64,000 nucleotides of DNA. Origin: Anaeramoeba flamelloides. Taxonomy: Eukaryota > Metamonada > Anaeramoebidae. The stretch lies in assembly GCA_027625915.1 (NCBI GenBank), contig JANTQA010000047.1, forward strand, positions 13,206,001-13,270,000, written 5' to 3'. Of the stretch, positions 35,601 to 47,855 are shown piece by piece; the stretch's first letter is position 1; the number at the start of each line of letters is the position of its first letter. The notes under the pieces are model-generated. The model was not told where the DNA came from. It made no database searches and saw only the letters and a program-made list of their open reading frames with translations. The translations under genes were made by a program, and so were the position numbers.

Positions 35601-37479
35601 CAAATAAGAGGAATTAAAAACTCCTCCGTTAAATAATAATAAAAAAAAAAAATACCATTTTTTTTTTTTTTTTTGGTTAGATATTTTTTTTAAAAAATAG
35701 TTTCTGAATATCTCTTTTACAAAATCAATTATTTAGATATTCTTTGAAAATCAAATATAAAATATTTATATTTATATTCAATTGATGGTAAAAATCATTT
35801 GATGAATGTGAAATAAGGGTTAAAAAACAATAATTTAAAATATTTCAGTAAACTTTTAATTATAAAAGTCATTTCTCTATAATTCTTCTTATTTTTTTTA
35901 TAAAATCTGCATGAGATTTTTATCTTTAATCATTTGGAAATTACTAATAGATATATTTCAATAAAGTTTGGTTAAAGTTAACAGAATCATTTTTTTTTTT
36001 TTTTTACTCAATTAATGGCAAAATAAAATATTTATAAATTCATTGATACATAAAATGATAATCATTAAAAATGGATTTTGGGAAGAAATAAAAAAAAAGT
36101 ATTATGAATTCTTTCGAGAAAACACAAATATTTATTAAAATATTGTAACAACGAATTTTGTTTCAATTTTTTTTTTTAAATGGTTTTTATTTTTTATTTA
36201 ATATCAATATCTCAGCATTTGATGAGACAACCTTCAAATTCAATCAATTTCTCTATTGCCAAATCTTCGACTATTATTTGTAAATTTTTACCTAATTTCA
36301 ATTATTTTTAATTGTTTTTCTTTTTTCTTTTTTTGTTTTTTTTTCTATTATCTTATTGAGAACCTAAAAGAAAATGAGTAAAATTCAAACCTAAATTATT
36401 CTTCAAAAACAGCTAAATAAATTACACAAAAAAAAAAAAGAATCAATAATATTAGCATGTACTTTTCATAAAACAAAGTATTTTCAATATTTAGGTAAAG
36501 ATTTTTCCTTGTTCATCACAACAAAAAACCTCAAACTTTGTCTATTTTTTTTTTACATTTGGAAAATAAACTTTAAATCTAATGACCAAATGTTAATTCA
36601 AATATTATGTTTCTCTAATTTAAAATTTTCAATTTTATTATGTATGATAATCAATCCAAAAATAGAAAAAACATAATTTTTTAAACCAAAAAATTTTTGT
36701 CATGGCTTTAAACAAGTTGGTTTACCTTGATAAAGCAAATTTTACAAGAAAAAAAATAAAAAAAAATAGATCTTCCTTTAATTTTTAACAAGAATTAATA
36801 ATATTTTCATTATTATTTAAAAAAAGTAAATCCTAATCTCAACTTTTTTACAATTTTTTTGAATTATTTACTAATAAATCTATTTACTTTGTTGTTTTCG
36901 AAATCCGATATTATTTTCACAAAGTGTTACAACTTTTTTATTAATCAGGAATAATAAATAACCTTTTCAATGTTATTTCTTGGAAATCTTGAGATTTTTT
37001 GACAAATAAAACAAAACAATGCTTTTTTTGATTGATTATTCCAAAACAAAGTAAAAGAAATAAATCTTAATTAATCAATATCAAACCAAGAAAGTTTGAA
37101 ATTGTTATTATTAATTAATAATCCTGAAATCTATTATTTTACTCTTTAATTTCCATAAAGTAAATTTCAGTAAAAGGGTCGCTAGAGCGAAATTTATATG
37201 TCTTCAATAATAAATAAATTAGAAAATATATGCTTTTTTTTTTTTCATACCATAGGAGAGAATTGGAAAAATATTAAAATTTGAAAGTTTTTTTTTTTAT
37301 TTAGTTATGTTTTGGAAAGTATCTTTTGGAATTCAATAAATAATTTTTAAGAAAGTGTTTTGTTTAAAAAATTCAATAATTGATTTGTTATTTTATTTTG
37401 TTCATATTTAGATAATATAATAAAAGTAAATTTTGTGTGATATAAATGTTTTATTTCCAAGCAAACCCTCTGTTCAAAT

Positions 37480-38556
37480 TTATTTTTGTTCTTCATCTTC
37501 TTCTTCTTCTTCATCTTTCATTTTTAAAAATGGAAGATCAATCTTTAAATTGTCCATTATTTTGGGATTTTTACGTGCATAAACCATATACTCTTCAAAA
37601 TCAATTTCACCTGATTTGTCTCTATTCAAATTTAGCAATCATTATTTGTAAAAATATTAAAATAGAATTCACAATATTTCAATTAGAAAAAAAATTAAAT
37701 CGTTTGTTTACAAAAAAAAATATGGGTAATTGTTGTAAAATATTCACAATCCATTAAGAGGAACTGTAAGGTAATCTAACACAGAGACTAATCATTCAGG
37801 CACTCAATAAATATAACAAAACAAAAAAAAAAAAAAATAAAAATATACGTATCAACTTCTTCAAATGTTACTTTAACCATTTTGCGTAAGTCTTCATCCG
37901 ATAAATTTACTCTAAATTGGTCTGATAGACATGATTTTAATAATGTAAAAAGTTCTTTTTCATCAATCTGGCCATTTCCATCTAAATCGTATACCTGAAA
38001 TGAGACTATTGATCAAAATAAGTAAAAAAAAAAGAAGAAAAAAAATAATTAAAAACAAGTCAACATTAAAATTTTTTCGAGAAAAAAAAAAAAATCAAAG
38101 GTTAAAAAACTAATTACATTGTATTCGTTCTTCAATTGTTCCTTTTGAGGTAAATGGCTTGAGACCCAAACAAAATTCATCAAAATCAACTTCACCATTC
38201 TTATCAATATCAATTACCTATTTGTTGTTTTATGAACATGTATTCAAAAAAAAATATAAAATTTTTAGACAAGAAAAATATTTGATTTTAAAAAGTAGAA
38301 TCAAGCCAAATTCTTTTCAAAATTCCAAACTATTCTAATTCAAAATTGTGACAGAAGTAAAAAATCAAAAAGGAGTTAAAGTAAAACAGAAAAAAAGAAT
38401 TAGGAATAAATTATTCGAATAGTTGTGATTAGCAATTTCAAGAGGAAAAGATCATACCTTCAAAAAGTCGTTTTGCAAAAGCTGATCCAGACAACCCCAA
38501 TGCTTCCTCTATTAGTGTTTTATTGAAAAAGTGAAATAATTCGGAATGTTAATAAA

Positions 38557-38589
<33 letters not shown>

Positions 38590-38876
38590 TAAAACAAGAA
38601 AAAAATACCAAATTCTTCATTATCAATAACATCATCATCTACAATACTTGCAGAAATGTTTTTGTAATATTCGTACAAGCTTTCGATCTCTTCTTTTGAA
38701 AAATTTGATTGTTTTTGGAGTTTTTCAATTTCTTCTTCGGTCAGTTTTTCGCCATATTTTGCTGATTCTTTTTCAGTCTTTTTTTTTTTAAACTCTTCAT
38801 TATCACTTGAGTCATCAATTAACTTTTCGTGATAAGATTTGCTTTCTTTTTTAGATTTAGGACAACAAGAACCCAT
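37480..38876 (-). CDS. Calcineurin B-like (CBL-type) EF-hand calcium sensor
   Basis: Five exons: 38876-38609, 38508-38458, 38217-38118, 38005-37849 and 37621-37480 (stop TAA), about 238 aa. The N-terminus MGSCCPKSKKE fits N-myristoylation at Gly2 with palmitoylation at Cys4/Cys5, so membrane anchoring is likely. A degenerate first EF-hand follows (YEYYKNISASIVDDDVIDNEEF). Then come three canonical loops: DIDKNGEVDFDE, DLDGNGQIDEKE and DTDKSGEIDFEE. KNPKIMDNLKIDLPFLKMK and an acidic tail close the protein, as in plant CBL and fungal or animal calcineurin B relatives. Its partner could be a calcineurin A or a CIPK-like kinase; the window does not say which. One junction does not fit: exon 2 ends GAAG before a GTATGATC donor, while exon 3 begins GTAATTGAT. 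That leaves one base too many. Confidence 0.88.
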
Positions 38877-39258
38877 TATTTGAAAATACAATAATAAAAA
38901 AATAAATAAAAATACAAGTCAAAAAAATGATCAAAACGTCATTATTCAAATTATAACTTGTTTTTAAAATCAAAATTCACATCAGAAGAAATTAAAATGT
39001 AACCCCATTTTTGAGTAGTGAGAAATATCGTAGTGTGATGAATCATGAACTTTGTTTGGTGAAGTGTGAATTCACTTATTCTCACTATCATTTTTGAGAA
39101 AAAAAACCGCCTCAGCTTTTGAAAAGTATCCATAAAAAAGGTTGTACAGCTCTCTCGTTGTTCAGAAAATTGGTTCTGGGAATTGTTGTTTCTTACTTTT
39201 TGTGAAGAGCTTGAGGAATATTTTGAAAATGATTCATCTTTAATTTGTAAGAAGATCT

Positions 39259-39300
39259 TTAAGGGACTAGTAGCTATCTTAATTTTTCTGAATACTCAAG
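39259..39300 (+). mobile_element. Solo left end of the TTAA-flanked TIR element
   Basis: TTAAGGGACTAGTAGCTATC, then TTAATTTTTCTGAA, matches the left terminus of copies A and B. No matching right end or interior was found downstream before the foldback element. Confidence 0.6.
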
Positions 39301-39800
39301 TACAGAATTATTCTTCAAAAATTAACATAAGGAAGCAAAGTTATTTTGGTTGAAAAATCAAATTAAGAAAAGATATGAAGGGTAATAATTCAAACATTTT
39401 CATTTCTGAATAAGGAAAGTTTTTTACAAAAATAACAAAGAAATGAAACTATAGATTAAAAAAATGTAAAAGACTAATTATTCTTCTTTCTGAATAGGAA
39501 ATGGATCTGAAAATTATTAGTGTTTTAAAGAGAAAATTTGTTACTGGTATTTGAATTATAAATTGTAAAGAATTTTCACTCCAGTTTCTAGATTCCTTTT
39601 TTTTTAAATAGAATACTCAAACAAGTAGGTCGTAATTTGTAGCTTTGTTTGAAAAAGGAAATTGATAATGAAGTGAAAATCTTTCCCATTTAAAATTGAA
39701 ATACCAGTAACAAATTGCACTGGTTGCTAATATCAAGAAGACTTCATTAATATTAGGTACAATAACAATATAAATAAAAAGACGTGTCAACAAGTGTCAA

Positions 39801-41976
39801 AGAGTGTCATAGGGTACCTAATTTTTTTTTTAATTTGAGAAATATTAAGAAAATTTCAAAAAATTTCTTTTAATTTCCCAAATTAACCAAAACTAACTAC
39901 AGTACTCCCAGAATTTAAAGGAATTCAGAATTATCAAAAATTTTACTATTTTGTTTTAAATCCTGGAAAAGCTAAAGGAGACTTTTTTGAGGTCTTTTAT
40001 TTTATTTCAAAAATTCTATTGTTTTTCGAAATATATATAAAACTCAAAAAAACCTAACGAAAATCTAATAGATTTTACAAACAAATTGAAAACTCAAAAA
40101 AATATAATGGTGTTTTTTTTTTAATGAAAGAAATAAAAGGAAAATTTATAAAATTTAATTTATAATTTTATTCAATAAAAAAAACCCTGAGGGAACTTTT
40201 TGAATAATTCAAAAAACATGAGGAAAAACAAAGATTTTACTCAATTCTTTTATATTCATAATAAAACCGAGAGTTGATTTTCTTATCAATTTGAAAACAC
40301 AAGATACATACAACTATTTTTTTATACCCACATGTAGAAAATACAACCCAAAAAAAAATTAAAAGAGAAGAGCAAGCCTTTATATTAAAACTACTAAAGC
40401 TCACAAATTACAACAAAAGATCTTCTTCTATTTATGAAAAGACTCAAACAAAAAAAATATAACACACTTTATGAAAAAAAAAAAAAAACTTTACTTAGAA
40501 ATATGAAGATATTGATAAGTTTTCATGGAAATTGCTGTTCCTATAAATAAAATCGAATAATTTAGATTAAAGAATTAATCCAAATATATAAAAAAAGAAG
40601 AATAATATCTTTCATATAATTCAACATAATCAATTATTATTTATTTTGGCATCATTTTATGATAAAAAAATAAGGATTCATTCATTTCATTGATTAGAAA
40701 TATTATAATAATTCTTTATTATATTTTCTAAATAAAAAGTTCATAATTAACAATATTTGAGGAAATAAAGTTCCACACTTCAAAATAATAATAAATTAAA
40801 AATTTATTGGCATTTCTAGTGAAAAAATATTTAATTTATTATTATATTGATCATTTTCACTTGAAGATACTATTTTAAAAATCCAAATTATCTTTATTAG
40901 AATGTTTGCTTCTAATCAGTTATGAGAACTACTGGATTTATTTGAAAAATAAAAAAAGAGAACAAAATTTATATATAATAATTTAAATAAGAACTGCTCA
41001 CTACAAACGAAAAATGGATTTTTTTACCATTAAATACATTACATGCTCCAAAAAAATACCTAAAGTTCCTACTTGAATAGTTTTATCGATATTAAATAGG
41101 TCCATTTTTTAAATAATTTTCATTAAAACATAGAAGATTTGTCAAAAAAGACATTATTAAGAAGAATTTTTGTATTTATTTTTCTGATTCAAATCAAAAA
41201 ATTCTGATAAGTAAAGTTAACTGACTCAAACAAGAAGACTCTTTCAACATAAAGTTAATTGTTATGCTTTTTTTTTTGATTTTTTTGATTCTTATCAAAT
41301 GGATTGTTTTATAAATAACAATGGTTTTTATAACATAGATATCCTTCCGATTACCTCATAAAAAATGATGAGGAATATAATTCACTTTTGAATTATTGAG
41401 TTTTGTTATACTTAAATTGTAATGAGGGGTTAACAATTACCATTTTAAAAATCTAATTAATAACAATATTGGGTATTAAAGTAGTTCCAAAGTTACTTTG
41501 ATTCTGCCAATTAAAGAAATTTATTTTTTTCATCTCGGTTAAATCAAAGAAAATATTATATTATATATAATTTAAAAGAATTGAGTAAAATCTTTGTTTT
41601 TCCTCAGGTTTTTTGAATTATTCAAAACCTCCCTTACGATTTTTTAATTTGATAAAATTAAAATAAAATTTCATAAATTTTCCTTTTCTTTCATTAAAAA
41701 AAACTACTATTAGGTTTTCTTGAGTTTTCTGTTTATTTGAAAATCAAGAGATTTTCGTTAGAATTTTTTGAGTTTTCTATTTATCTGGATAATCAATAGA
41801 TTTTTGTTAGTTTTTTTTTACTTTAGAAATAAACAGAAAATTGTAATAAATTTTTGGTTTATTTCTCAAGTAAAAAAAACCTAGAACACTTTGATATAAA
41901 ATAGAAAACCTCAAAAAAACCGAGAACACTTTACAGATAAAACAAAAAACCTCAAGAAAAACTCGGCACTCTACGG
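39801..41976. mobile_element. Foldback-type element F2 with about 400-bp inverted arms
   Basis: The left arm (39801-40262) and right arm (41578-41976) are inverted repeats. For example, AACAAAGATTTTACTCAATT at 40229-40248 pairs with AATTGAGTAAAATCTTTGTT near 41580. TTTTTTGAATAATTCAAAAA modules match as well. The right end reads ACTCGGCACTCTAC. The left end carries GTGTCAAAGAGTGTCATAGG. The 1.3-kb interior is non-coding, so the element depends on other proteins for movement, or is dead. Confidence 0.7.
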
Positions 41977-42664
41977 CCCTTGTTTGTACTTGAAGAAACT
42001 CTCTGACATGACTGTTTATTTATATTATTATTATATCTAATTGTTTTTCAATATTCTTGATCTTTCCGTATGATGCTATTTATTATTAAAATTTATTCTA
42101 AATTGATTAAGCTTCAAATTTAGTAGTTTTAAATTTTCATAATTGATATTTACTATTTAAAAAACGAAAACAAATTTTTGACTGAACCAATTTTTTTTAA
42201 TGACTCAAATTTTTTTCATAATGGTAATATTTTCATGATCTTTTTTTGAAAACTGTTTTTTTTCAAGATATTTGTTCAAAACCAAGAATTTTAAATTTCA
42301 TATTAAGAAAATATCTTCTTTTATAGGTTAAAATTATGAATTGGTCTTTTTTTTGTTCAGTTTTATCGATGATTCCTTGGTGAATCTGGATTAATGTTTA
42401 AAAATTTCATGATTTTTTTATTTATCTCAACATCTGTAAAGTTGAACTCATTTAGTATTAAATCATATATAACTAATACACAAAATAATTTACGAATGTG
42501 TATTAATTTAAATATTACTTATTTTCCACGATAGTTCATTTTTATTGTCGACAAATCATTTTTTTTTTGTTTTTTAAGTAAATTTTTTTGAATTGATCTT
42601 GTTGGTTTCAAAACGTTTTGTAAATCAATTCATAAATTCTTTCCAAAGTAAACAAACCGAAAAA

Positions 42665-44095
42665 ATGTCTCACCGTAAATCAAAATCACGACGAACACGA
42701 ACACAACGCACGAACCCTGTTCGAGAGATTTGGAGCAAGGAATTGATTGATATGATCGATCTCGTTTCCACCCAATCGCATGCGAAGCCATTTTTGAAAC
42801 CTGTAGATTGGAAGGAACTAGAGCTGCCCACATACCCTGAAATTATCAAAAACCCCATGGATTTAGGAACAATCAAAAAGAAGCTCCAAGCAAGGCAATA
42901 TAGCACAAAGGACGAGGTAATCTCTGACTTTGAGCTGATGATTAATAATGCAAAGACATTCAATTTTGAAATTGGTGATCCCATTCATATCATGGCATTA
43001 AAGTTACATAACGATTTTTTACATCGCTACATCAAAGCTGAAAGAACGATTAAAGAACGCATTAGGAAATTAAATAATTTACGAAAACAAAAGGCCAAAT
43101 CTCAGCAAGGCCAGAATAAAAGCAAAAACAAAAACAAAAACAAAAACAGAGCAAGAAGTCAAAACATGTCTTCCAAAGCAAGTCTCAACACCAAAGATAC
43201 GCTCCGAAGGAACCAGTTACGTACCAAACAGGGCCGTTTCAAAAGGGCGAAGGGGAGCGAAACTGATATAATGGGCTTATCAAAGGAATTGGTTGAAATG
43301 GAAAAAAAATATCAACAAATGCAAAACAAATACCAAGAAAAGATTAACAAATTAGAGAACAAAGCGGAGCAATTGATGAAAAAGGTTGATCATAACCTGC
43401 TTGGGACAAAGCTGCTGTCCTTAGAAAACAAGCGTATTAAAAAATCGCCAGATCTTGGCATAAAGTCATTGTCTTCCAATTTATTAGGGCTGCTAAGTGG
43501 CTTTACTGGCGGCCCCTTACAACTTGACCGGAAAAGGAAAATGCAATTAGGCTTTTATAAGCAATCAAGGCAAAGAAAACTAGATTTAAATTCCAACCCC
43601 AATTTCCCATTTGGGTTTTATCCCTTTTATTCAGAATCGCCTTATAGTGTCGCGCCCTTAGTTTCTTTTGAAATGCCTTTCAAGATTTTAAATGAAGACC
43701 CCCAAAACCAAAGTTATTCAAACTATAAAACCCTTAACAATCGCGAGATTCGATCACTCGAAAGTGGCGAAGCCACAATTATCCAACAAAACAATGATTT
43801 GAACCAGCAGCAGCAGCAACAAAATCAGGTATCAGAAAAAAATTCAATTCCGAAAATTTCTTACGAGGAAAAGTACCATTTAAGCAAAGATATTGAAACT
43901 TTAGAAGATGAAGGCAAATTCCAAGTTTTCAAAATAATTAGAGATAGGATCCCTAATTTTAATAAAGATTCGTCAAAAAAAGTTGCTATAATCGGCTTTG
44001 ACGAACTCGATGACCAAACCTTGTTATTAATTAAAAAAAAGGTCAGAGAATGGAAAAGAAATAAAGAGTTTGAGAATTATGATGGCAAAATTTAA
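42665..44095 (+). CDS. BET-family protein: single bromodomain plus ET domain
   Basis: Intronless, 476 aa, stop TAA. The bromodomain spans about residues 18-125: the ZA loop is FLKPVDWKELELPTYP with NPMDLGTIKKKL, and the BC region is NNAKTFNFE. Asn100 takes the place of the acetyl-lysine-binding Asn (N140 in BRD4). Lys/Arg-rich and coiled-coil segments (VEMEKKYQQMQNKYQEKINK) follow. The C-terminal ET domain, about 390-465, has ISYEEKYHLSKDIETLE, IIGFDELDDQTLLLIKKKVR and EWKRNK. One bromodomain plus ET is the plant GTE/protist layout, not the two-bromodomain animal/fungal form. The family binds acetylated histones and recruits transcription factors. The start is the first ATG before SHRKSKSRR; in-frame sequence upstream has no ATG. 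Codons are visibly richer in G and C than in neighbouring genes. Confidence 0.94.
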   Translation: MSHRKSKSRRTRTQRTNPVREIWSKELIDMIDLVSTQSHAKPFLKPVDWKELELPTYPEIIKNPMDLGTIKKKLQARQYSTKDEVISDFELMINNAKTFNFEIGDPIHIMALKLHNDFLHRYIKAERTIKERIRKLNNLRKQKAKSQQGQNKSKNKNKNKNRARSQNMSSKASLNTKDTLRRNQLRTKQGRFKRAKGSETDIMGLSKELVEMEKKYQQMQNKYQEKINKLENKAEQLMKKVDHNLLGTKLLSLENKRIKKSPDLGIKSLSSNLLGLLSGFTGGPLQLDRKRKMQLGFYKQSRQRKLDLNSNPNFPFGFYPFYSESPYSVAPLVSFEMPFKILNEDPQNQSYSNYKTLNNREIRSLESGEATIIQQNNDLNQQQQQQNQVSEKNSIPKISYEEKYHLSKDIETLEDEGKFQVFKIIRDRIPNFNKDSSKKVAIIGFDELDDQTLLLIKKKVREWKRNKEFENYDGKI

Positions 44096-44148
44096 AGTAA
44101 TATTGAATAATATTTTGATTTTTTTTTTTCTAATAATTTCTTTTCCAC

Positions 44149-44154
44149 AATAAA
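44149..44154 (+). terminator. Possible AATAAA polyadenylation signal of the BET gene
   Basis: AATAAA lies 54 bases after the stop codon. In sequence this AT-rich the hexamer is common by chance. Confidence 0.3.
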
Positions 44155-44492
44155 ACTAATTTGTGTTCGTGTTTTTGATCTTTTATATTATTATTTTTTT
44201 TTGTTTTTTTTTTTTAATATTTTGATTTTTTAATGTATTAGAAATTTTATTCATATAAACTATTGATTGATCTATATATTATTTATTTTTTTAATAATTA
44301 TTCTTTTTATTATAATTATTATACATATTCTTCTTCTTCTTCTTCTTCTTCTTATTGTTGTTATTTTTATTACTAATATGATTGCTATGATAATGATTAT
44401 AATTATAATTATAAGAATAAAATACTTTTTTTTTTTCAGAAAATACCTTGAATTTCTAATCAAAACATGAATTAAAAAAAACTAAATGTTAT

Positions 44493-44562
44493 TTTCTTGA
44501 GTTTTTCTTTTTATATTTTAATTACTATGAACTTCCGAATAAAGATAAAACTCAAGAAAAAA
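44493..44562. repeat. Small inverted repeat related to foldback modules
   Basis: TTTTCTTGAGTTTT pairs with AAAACTCAAGAAAA across a 45-base loop. The CTTGAGTTTTC motif is a recurrent module in the foldback arms. Confidence 0.5.
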
Positions 44563-47500
44563 TAGCGAGGCTCTCTGTTTATTTAAGAAATAAATATAAA
44601 ATTTATTAATTTGTTTGTTTATTATTGATCTCAAAAAGAAAAAAAAAACAATTACAGTTAATTATCTACAGAGTTCACATTTTGTGTCTTTTTTGAAAAA
44701 ACACAAATAATTCTTTTTCTGATTCCATGTAATCAAATAATTCTTTTTTGTTACAATCATAATTTTAAACTTATTTTTTGTTTAAATTTTTGTTTATCAT
44801 AGAATCCTATTATTCACAAAATTTAATAATTAATTAATACTTTTTTTTAAATTTTTTTGAAAGAATTTTTAGTTTCTCAAAAAAATAAATATTTGAGGTT
44901 TTACTTCTTGGGGTTTTAGTTTTCATCATCTTTTCATCAATCCTGAAGTTTTTAAGTTTATTCCTCATAAAAAAATTATTTTACTTTGAAATAGAATCTA
45001 AGGATATTTTTTTTTTGTTAATAGAGTTTTGGTACCAAAATAAAAAATTCTTTTTTTGATAATGGAACCAATTAAAATAATTTATAGAAATTTTTGAAAA
45101 ATTATCTAAAAAGGAAGTTTAACAATGGAAAATGTTGATAAAAATGGATTACATTCAAATCATTTTAATATTTTGATTCTAAAAATTAAAAATTTGTGAT
45201 TCTAAAAATTCCAAAGGGAATCATTTTAGGAACTCAGATTGTCTTTATCAATCTTGGAGTTCATTTTTTTGTTTTTTTCTTTTTTCCTTTTTTTTACAAT
45301 TTTTGTTCTAACTTTTTAAACCTAAAAAAAAAAAAAATAGGTATGTATTTCACTTGAGTAATGATGAAATCTATGATTTTTCACTTAAATTGCGAAAGAA
45401 TATTTAATTTAATGGGGAATTTAGTATGGAATTTTCATGTTAATAATAATAAAATAATAAATCGATTTTTTTATGTTTCTCCTTGTTAATATTTTATTTC
45501 TGTTTTTTTTTAATATAAAATATAAACACTTTGTCTTGTTCTAATTAAAATATCCCAATAGAAAAAAAAAAGAAAAAAAAAAAAGATAAATAGAGAAATA
45601 TCAGTAACAAAAAAATACTTGATAATTTTCAAGAAAATAAAAAATAAGAAAAAGAAAAAGTCTAGAAAAAGTACAGAACAAGCAACAAAATTAATAAAAA
45701 TAGAATAAATTAGTAAAAAATGAAAAAAAAAAATATGTTATCTAACAATAAAATACTATCTAAAATCACAGCTATGGCACTTTTGGTTAATTTAATTTAA
45801 TTTGATAATTGATCATGAATGTTCATTTGGTGAACATTGTATAATTGATATAGTTTATTTTTTCTTATTGTTCATATTAACTTTTTAAACTCTTGATATT
45901 TTTTTGCATTTACAATTTTGTTTTTACTGTCAAGTTACCTAGATTATTGTATTTCAGTATCTTCAAATTTAGAAAGTTAAAACTTTTGATCTTTTTCATT
46001 TGCAACTCTTCTTCCTTCTTTAAGAAAACCCATACGGAAAATTGGAAAATGAATTAAATTAAAAAAAATAATTTATTTTTTTTATTATAATTCGAAAGAA
46101 TGTGTATTAATATCTGGGGATAAAGTGTTTTTTTTTTTTTTTTTTTGAGGAATTTATTTTGTTTTTATAAAAATATCTAACTTTAATTACAATATTGATA
46201 AATCAAGTCTTGGTTCACTATTTTGTTTCAATAAACCTGCAGAATCTTATCGTAAAAATTCAAAAAAAAAAAAATATTTTCACGGTTTATTATTCTTTAG
46301 TTATTAAAATCAAAATAATTTAAAGATCAGTCCAAAAGGGTGTAAATTAACTTTTTTTTCTTCCAAAATTCGAATAAATCAAGATAATCTTATTTTATTT
46401 TTATGTAAAAATTGAAATTTCATTTGAATTTTTTTATTGATAAACTATTACTCCTTTTTTCAGTACCAAGTGGAACACTCCACCAAAACAAAATAATTTT
46501 AAATACTAAATGAAAATTATACTATTCTTCTATTGTCCACTAAATTAAAATTCTCTTTTTTAATTATTTTCTTTAGTAAAAAAAAAAGATATAATCTTAC
46601 TACTATCTAACATTAAGTTTACAAACGGTTTTCTTTTCAACTTGTATTAGTAATTTTTAAACCCCACTTGTTAATAAATAATCCTCAAAAAGTAAATCTC
46701 ATTAATGAAAATGAGTACCAAAGACCCGATGTCTACTAAAGATTTAATTTTTGTATAGAAAATTTTATTTCATAAAAAGTAATTAAATACAGTTTTCCAG
46801 TCTTAATCTCTACTAAATAACATTTTATTCTTTAGAATTTGAAATTGTAAGGGTTGTTTTCCTAAAAATTATTCCAAAAACAATAAAAACCTTCTATTTT
46901 TTTGAAATTGTCTTATTTCAGGGAATTCCGTTTTTCAATGCAAATCCATTATAAATCTTTTATGATCAAAAAGCCGAGTATCTAATTTTTTTTAACCTTG
47001 TTTAATTCCAATTTCAACAAGTAACTCTTCATTCAATTCGAAATTAATAAATTTTTGATTCTAAATTTCCATAATAACAAAAAATTGTTTCAGTTTATTA
47101 TCTTTGAATTTTGACAATCTCAGTTTGTTCATTGATCATCAATTCCCATTCAATTTTTTATAATAAATAAAGAGTCAATATTATTTTTGGTGTCTATTCA
47201 TGAAAATTAGAAAAAAAAAATACCGAAATTATAGCGAAAGATATATCTTTATTTTTTTTTCAAAAAAAAAGAATAAACCGTTCTGGGAAAAAATTGGAAA
47301 ATGTAAAAAAATTGACATATTGATTTAAGTGTAAAAAAGTGGTAGTAAAAATTTATCAATTATAAAATACTTTTTTTATTATTTTTTGCATGTTCATTTT
47401 TAAACACAAAACCAAGTCCAAAATTTAAATCAATTTCTAGAATTAAAATAGAATCCAAAACATCAAATTAAACCAAAATTTAAATATATTCAATTTTCTA

Positions 47501-47855
47501 AATTTGAATTTTAATTGTAAACTTCCGTAACATTGACTTTTTTGGATTTTTTGTTTATATAGTTGCTCTATTCCTGTGAAATTGACTTTAAGAGTTTAGA
47601 AATAAGTATGAATCTCGTTTGAGGAATCTCAGTTTCATATATCTTTATTGATCAGTGAAAAATAAATAAAAAAATTAATGATAATTTTCCTTTTCACTAC
47701 CATTTTTTAATTAATTGTTTTTTCCGTTTGACAATTTTTTTCGATTTGACAATTGTTTTCCCAGAACGGCGAGTTAAGAATAATTATTTTTTCAAATAAA
47801 TAAGACACTGCCTTAAAAATTAAAACAAAAAATGAACAAATATTTAAATAATTGA

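Larger units (their letters stand above)
34489..37479. other. Intergenic region between BRE1 and the EF-hand gene (convergent)
   Basis: The 3' ends of the two genes face each other. The first 1.1 kb holds a LINE remnant and a hairpin repeat. 35650-37479 is A/T-rich; apart from a small GTCGCTAGAGCGA hairpin near 37180 I see nothing in it. Confidence 0.7.
38877..42664. other. Divergent intergenic region between the EF-hand gene and BET gene
   Basis: This 3.8-kb spacer lies between two outward-facing starts. It contains a solo TTAA-element end (39259) and the 2.2-kb foldback element F2. 42000-42664, just before the BET start, is A/T-rich with no distinct promoter motif. Confidence 0.7.
44096..47855. 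other. Convergent intergenic region between BET gene and GSK3
   Basis: This 3.8-kb A/T-rich spacer lies between the two 3' ends. A (TTC)n run lies at 44328-44353 and a small inverted repeat at 44493-44562. I see no gene or repeat family in 44620-47855. Confidence 0.65.

Noticed and set aside
38217-38508. Alternative reading of EF-hand exon 2 as RKHWGCLDQLLQNDFLK
   Set aside because: It joins exon 3 cleanly but breaks the exon 1 junction. The EEALGLSGSAFAKRLFE frame fits CBL proteins better, so I kept it and reported the misfit.
42593-42664. Upstream extension of the BET protein
   Set aside because: It requires a TTG start. The ATG at 42665 immediately precedes the conserved basic N-terminus.
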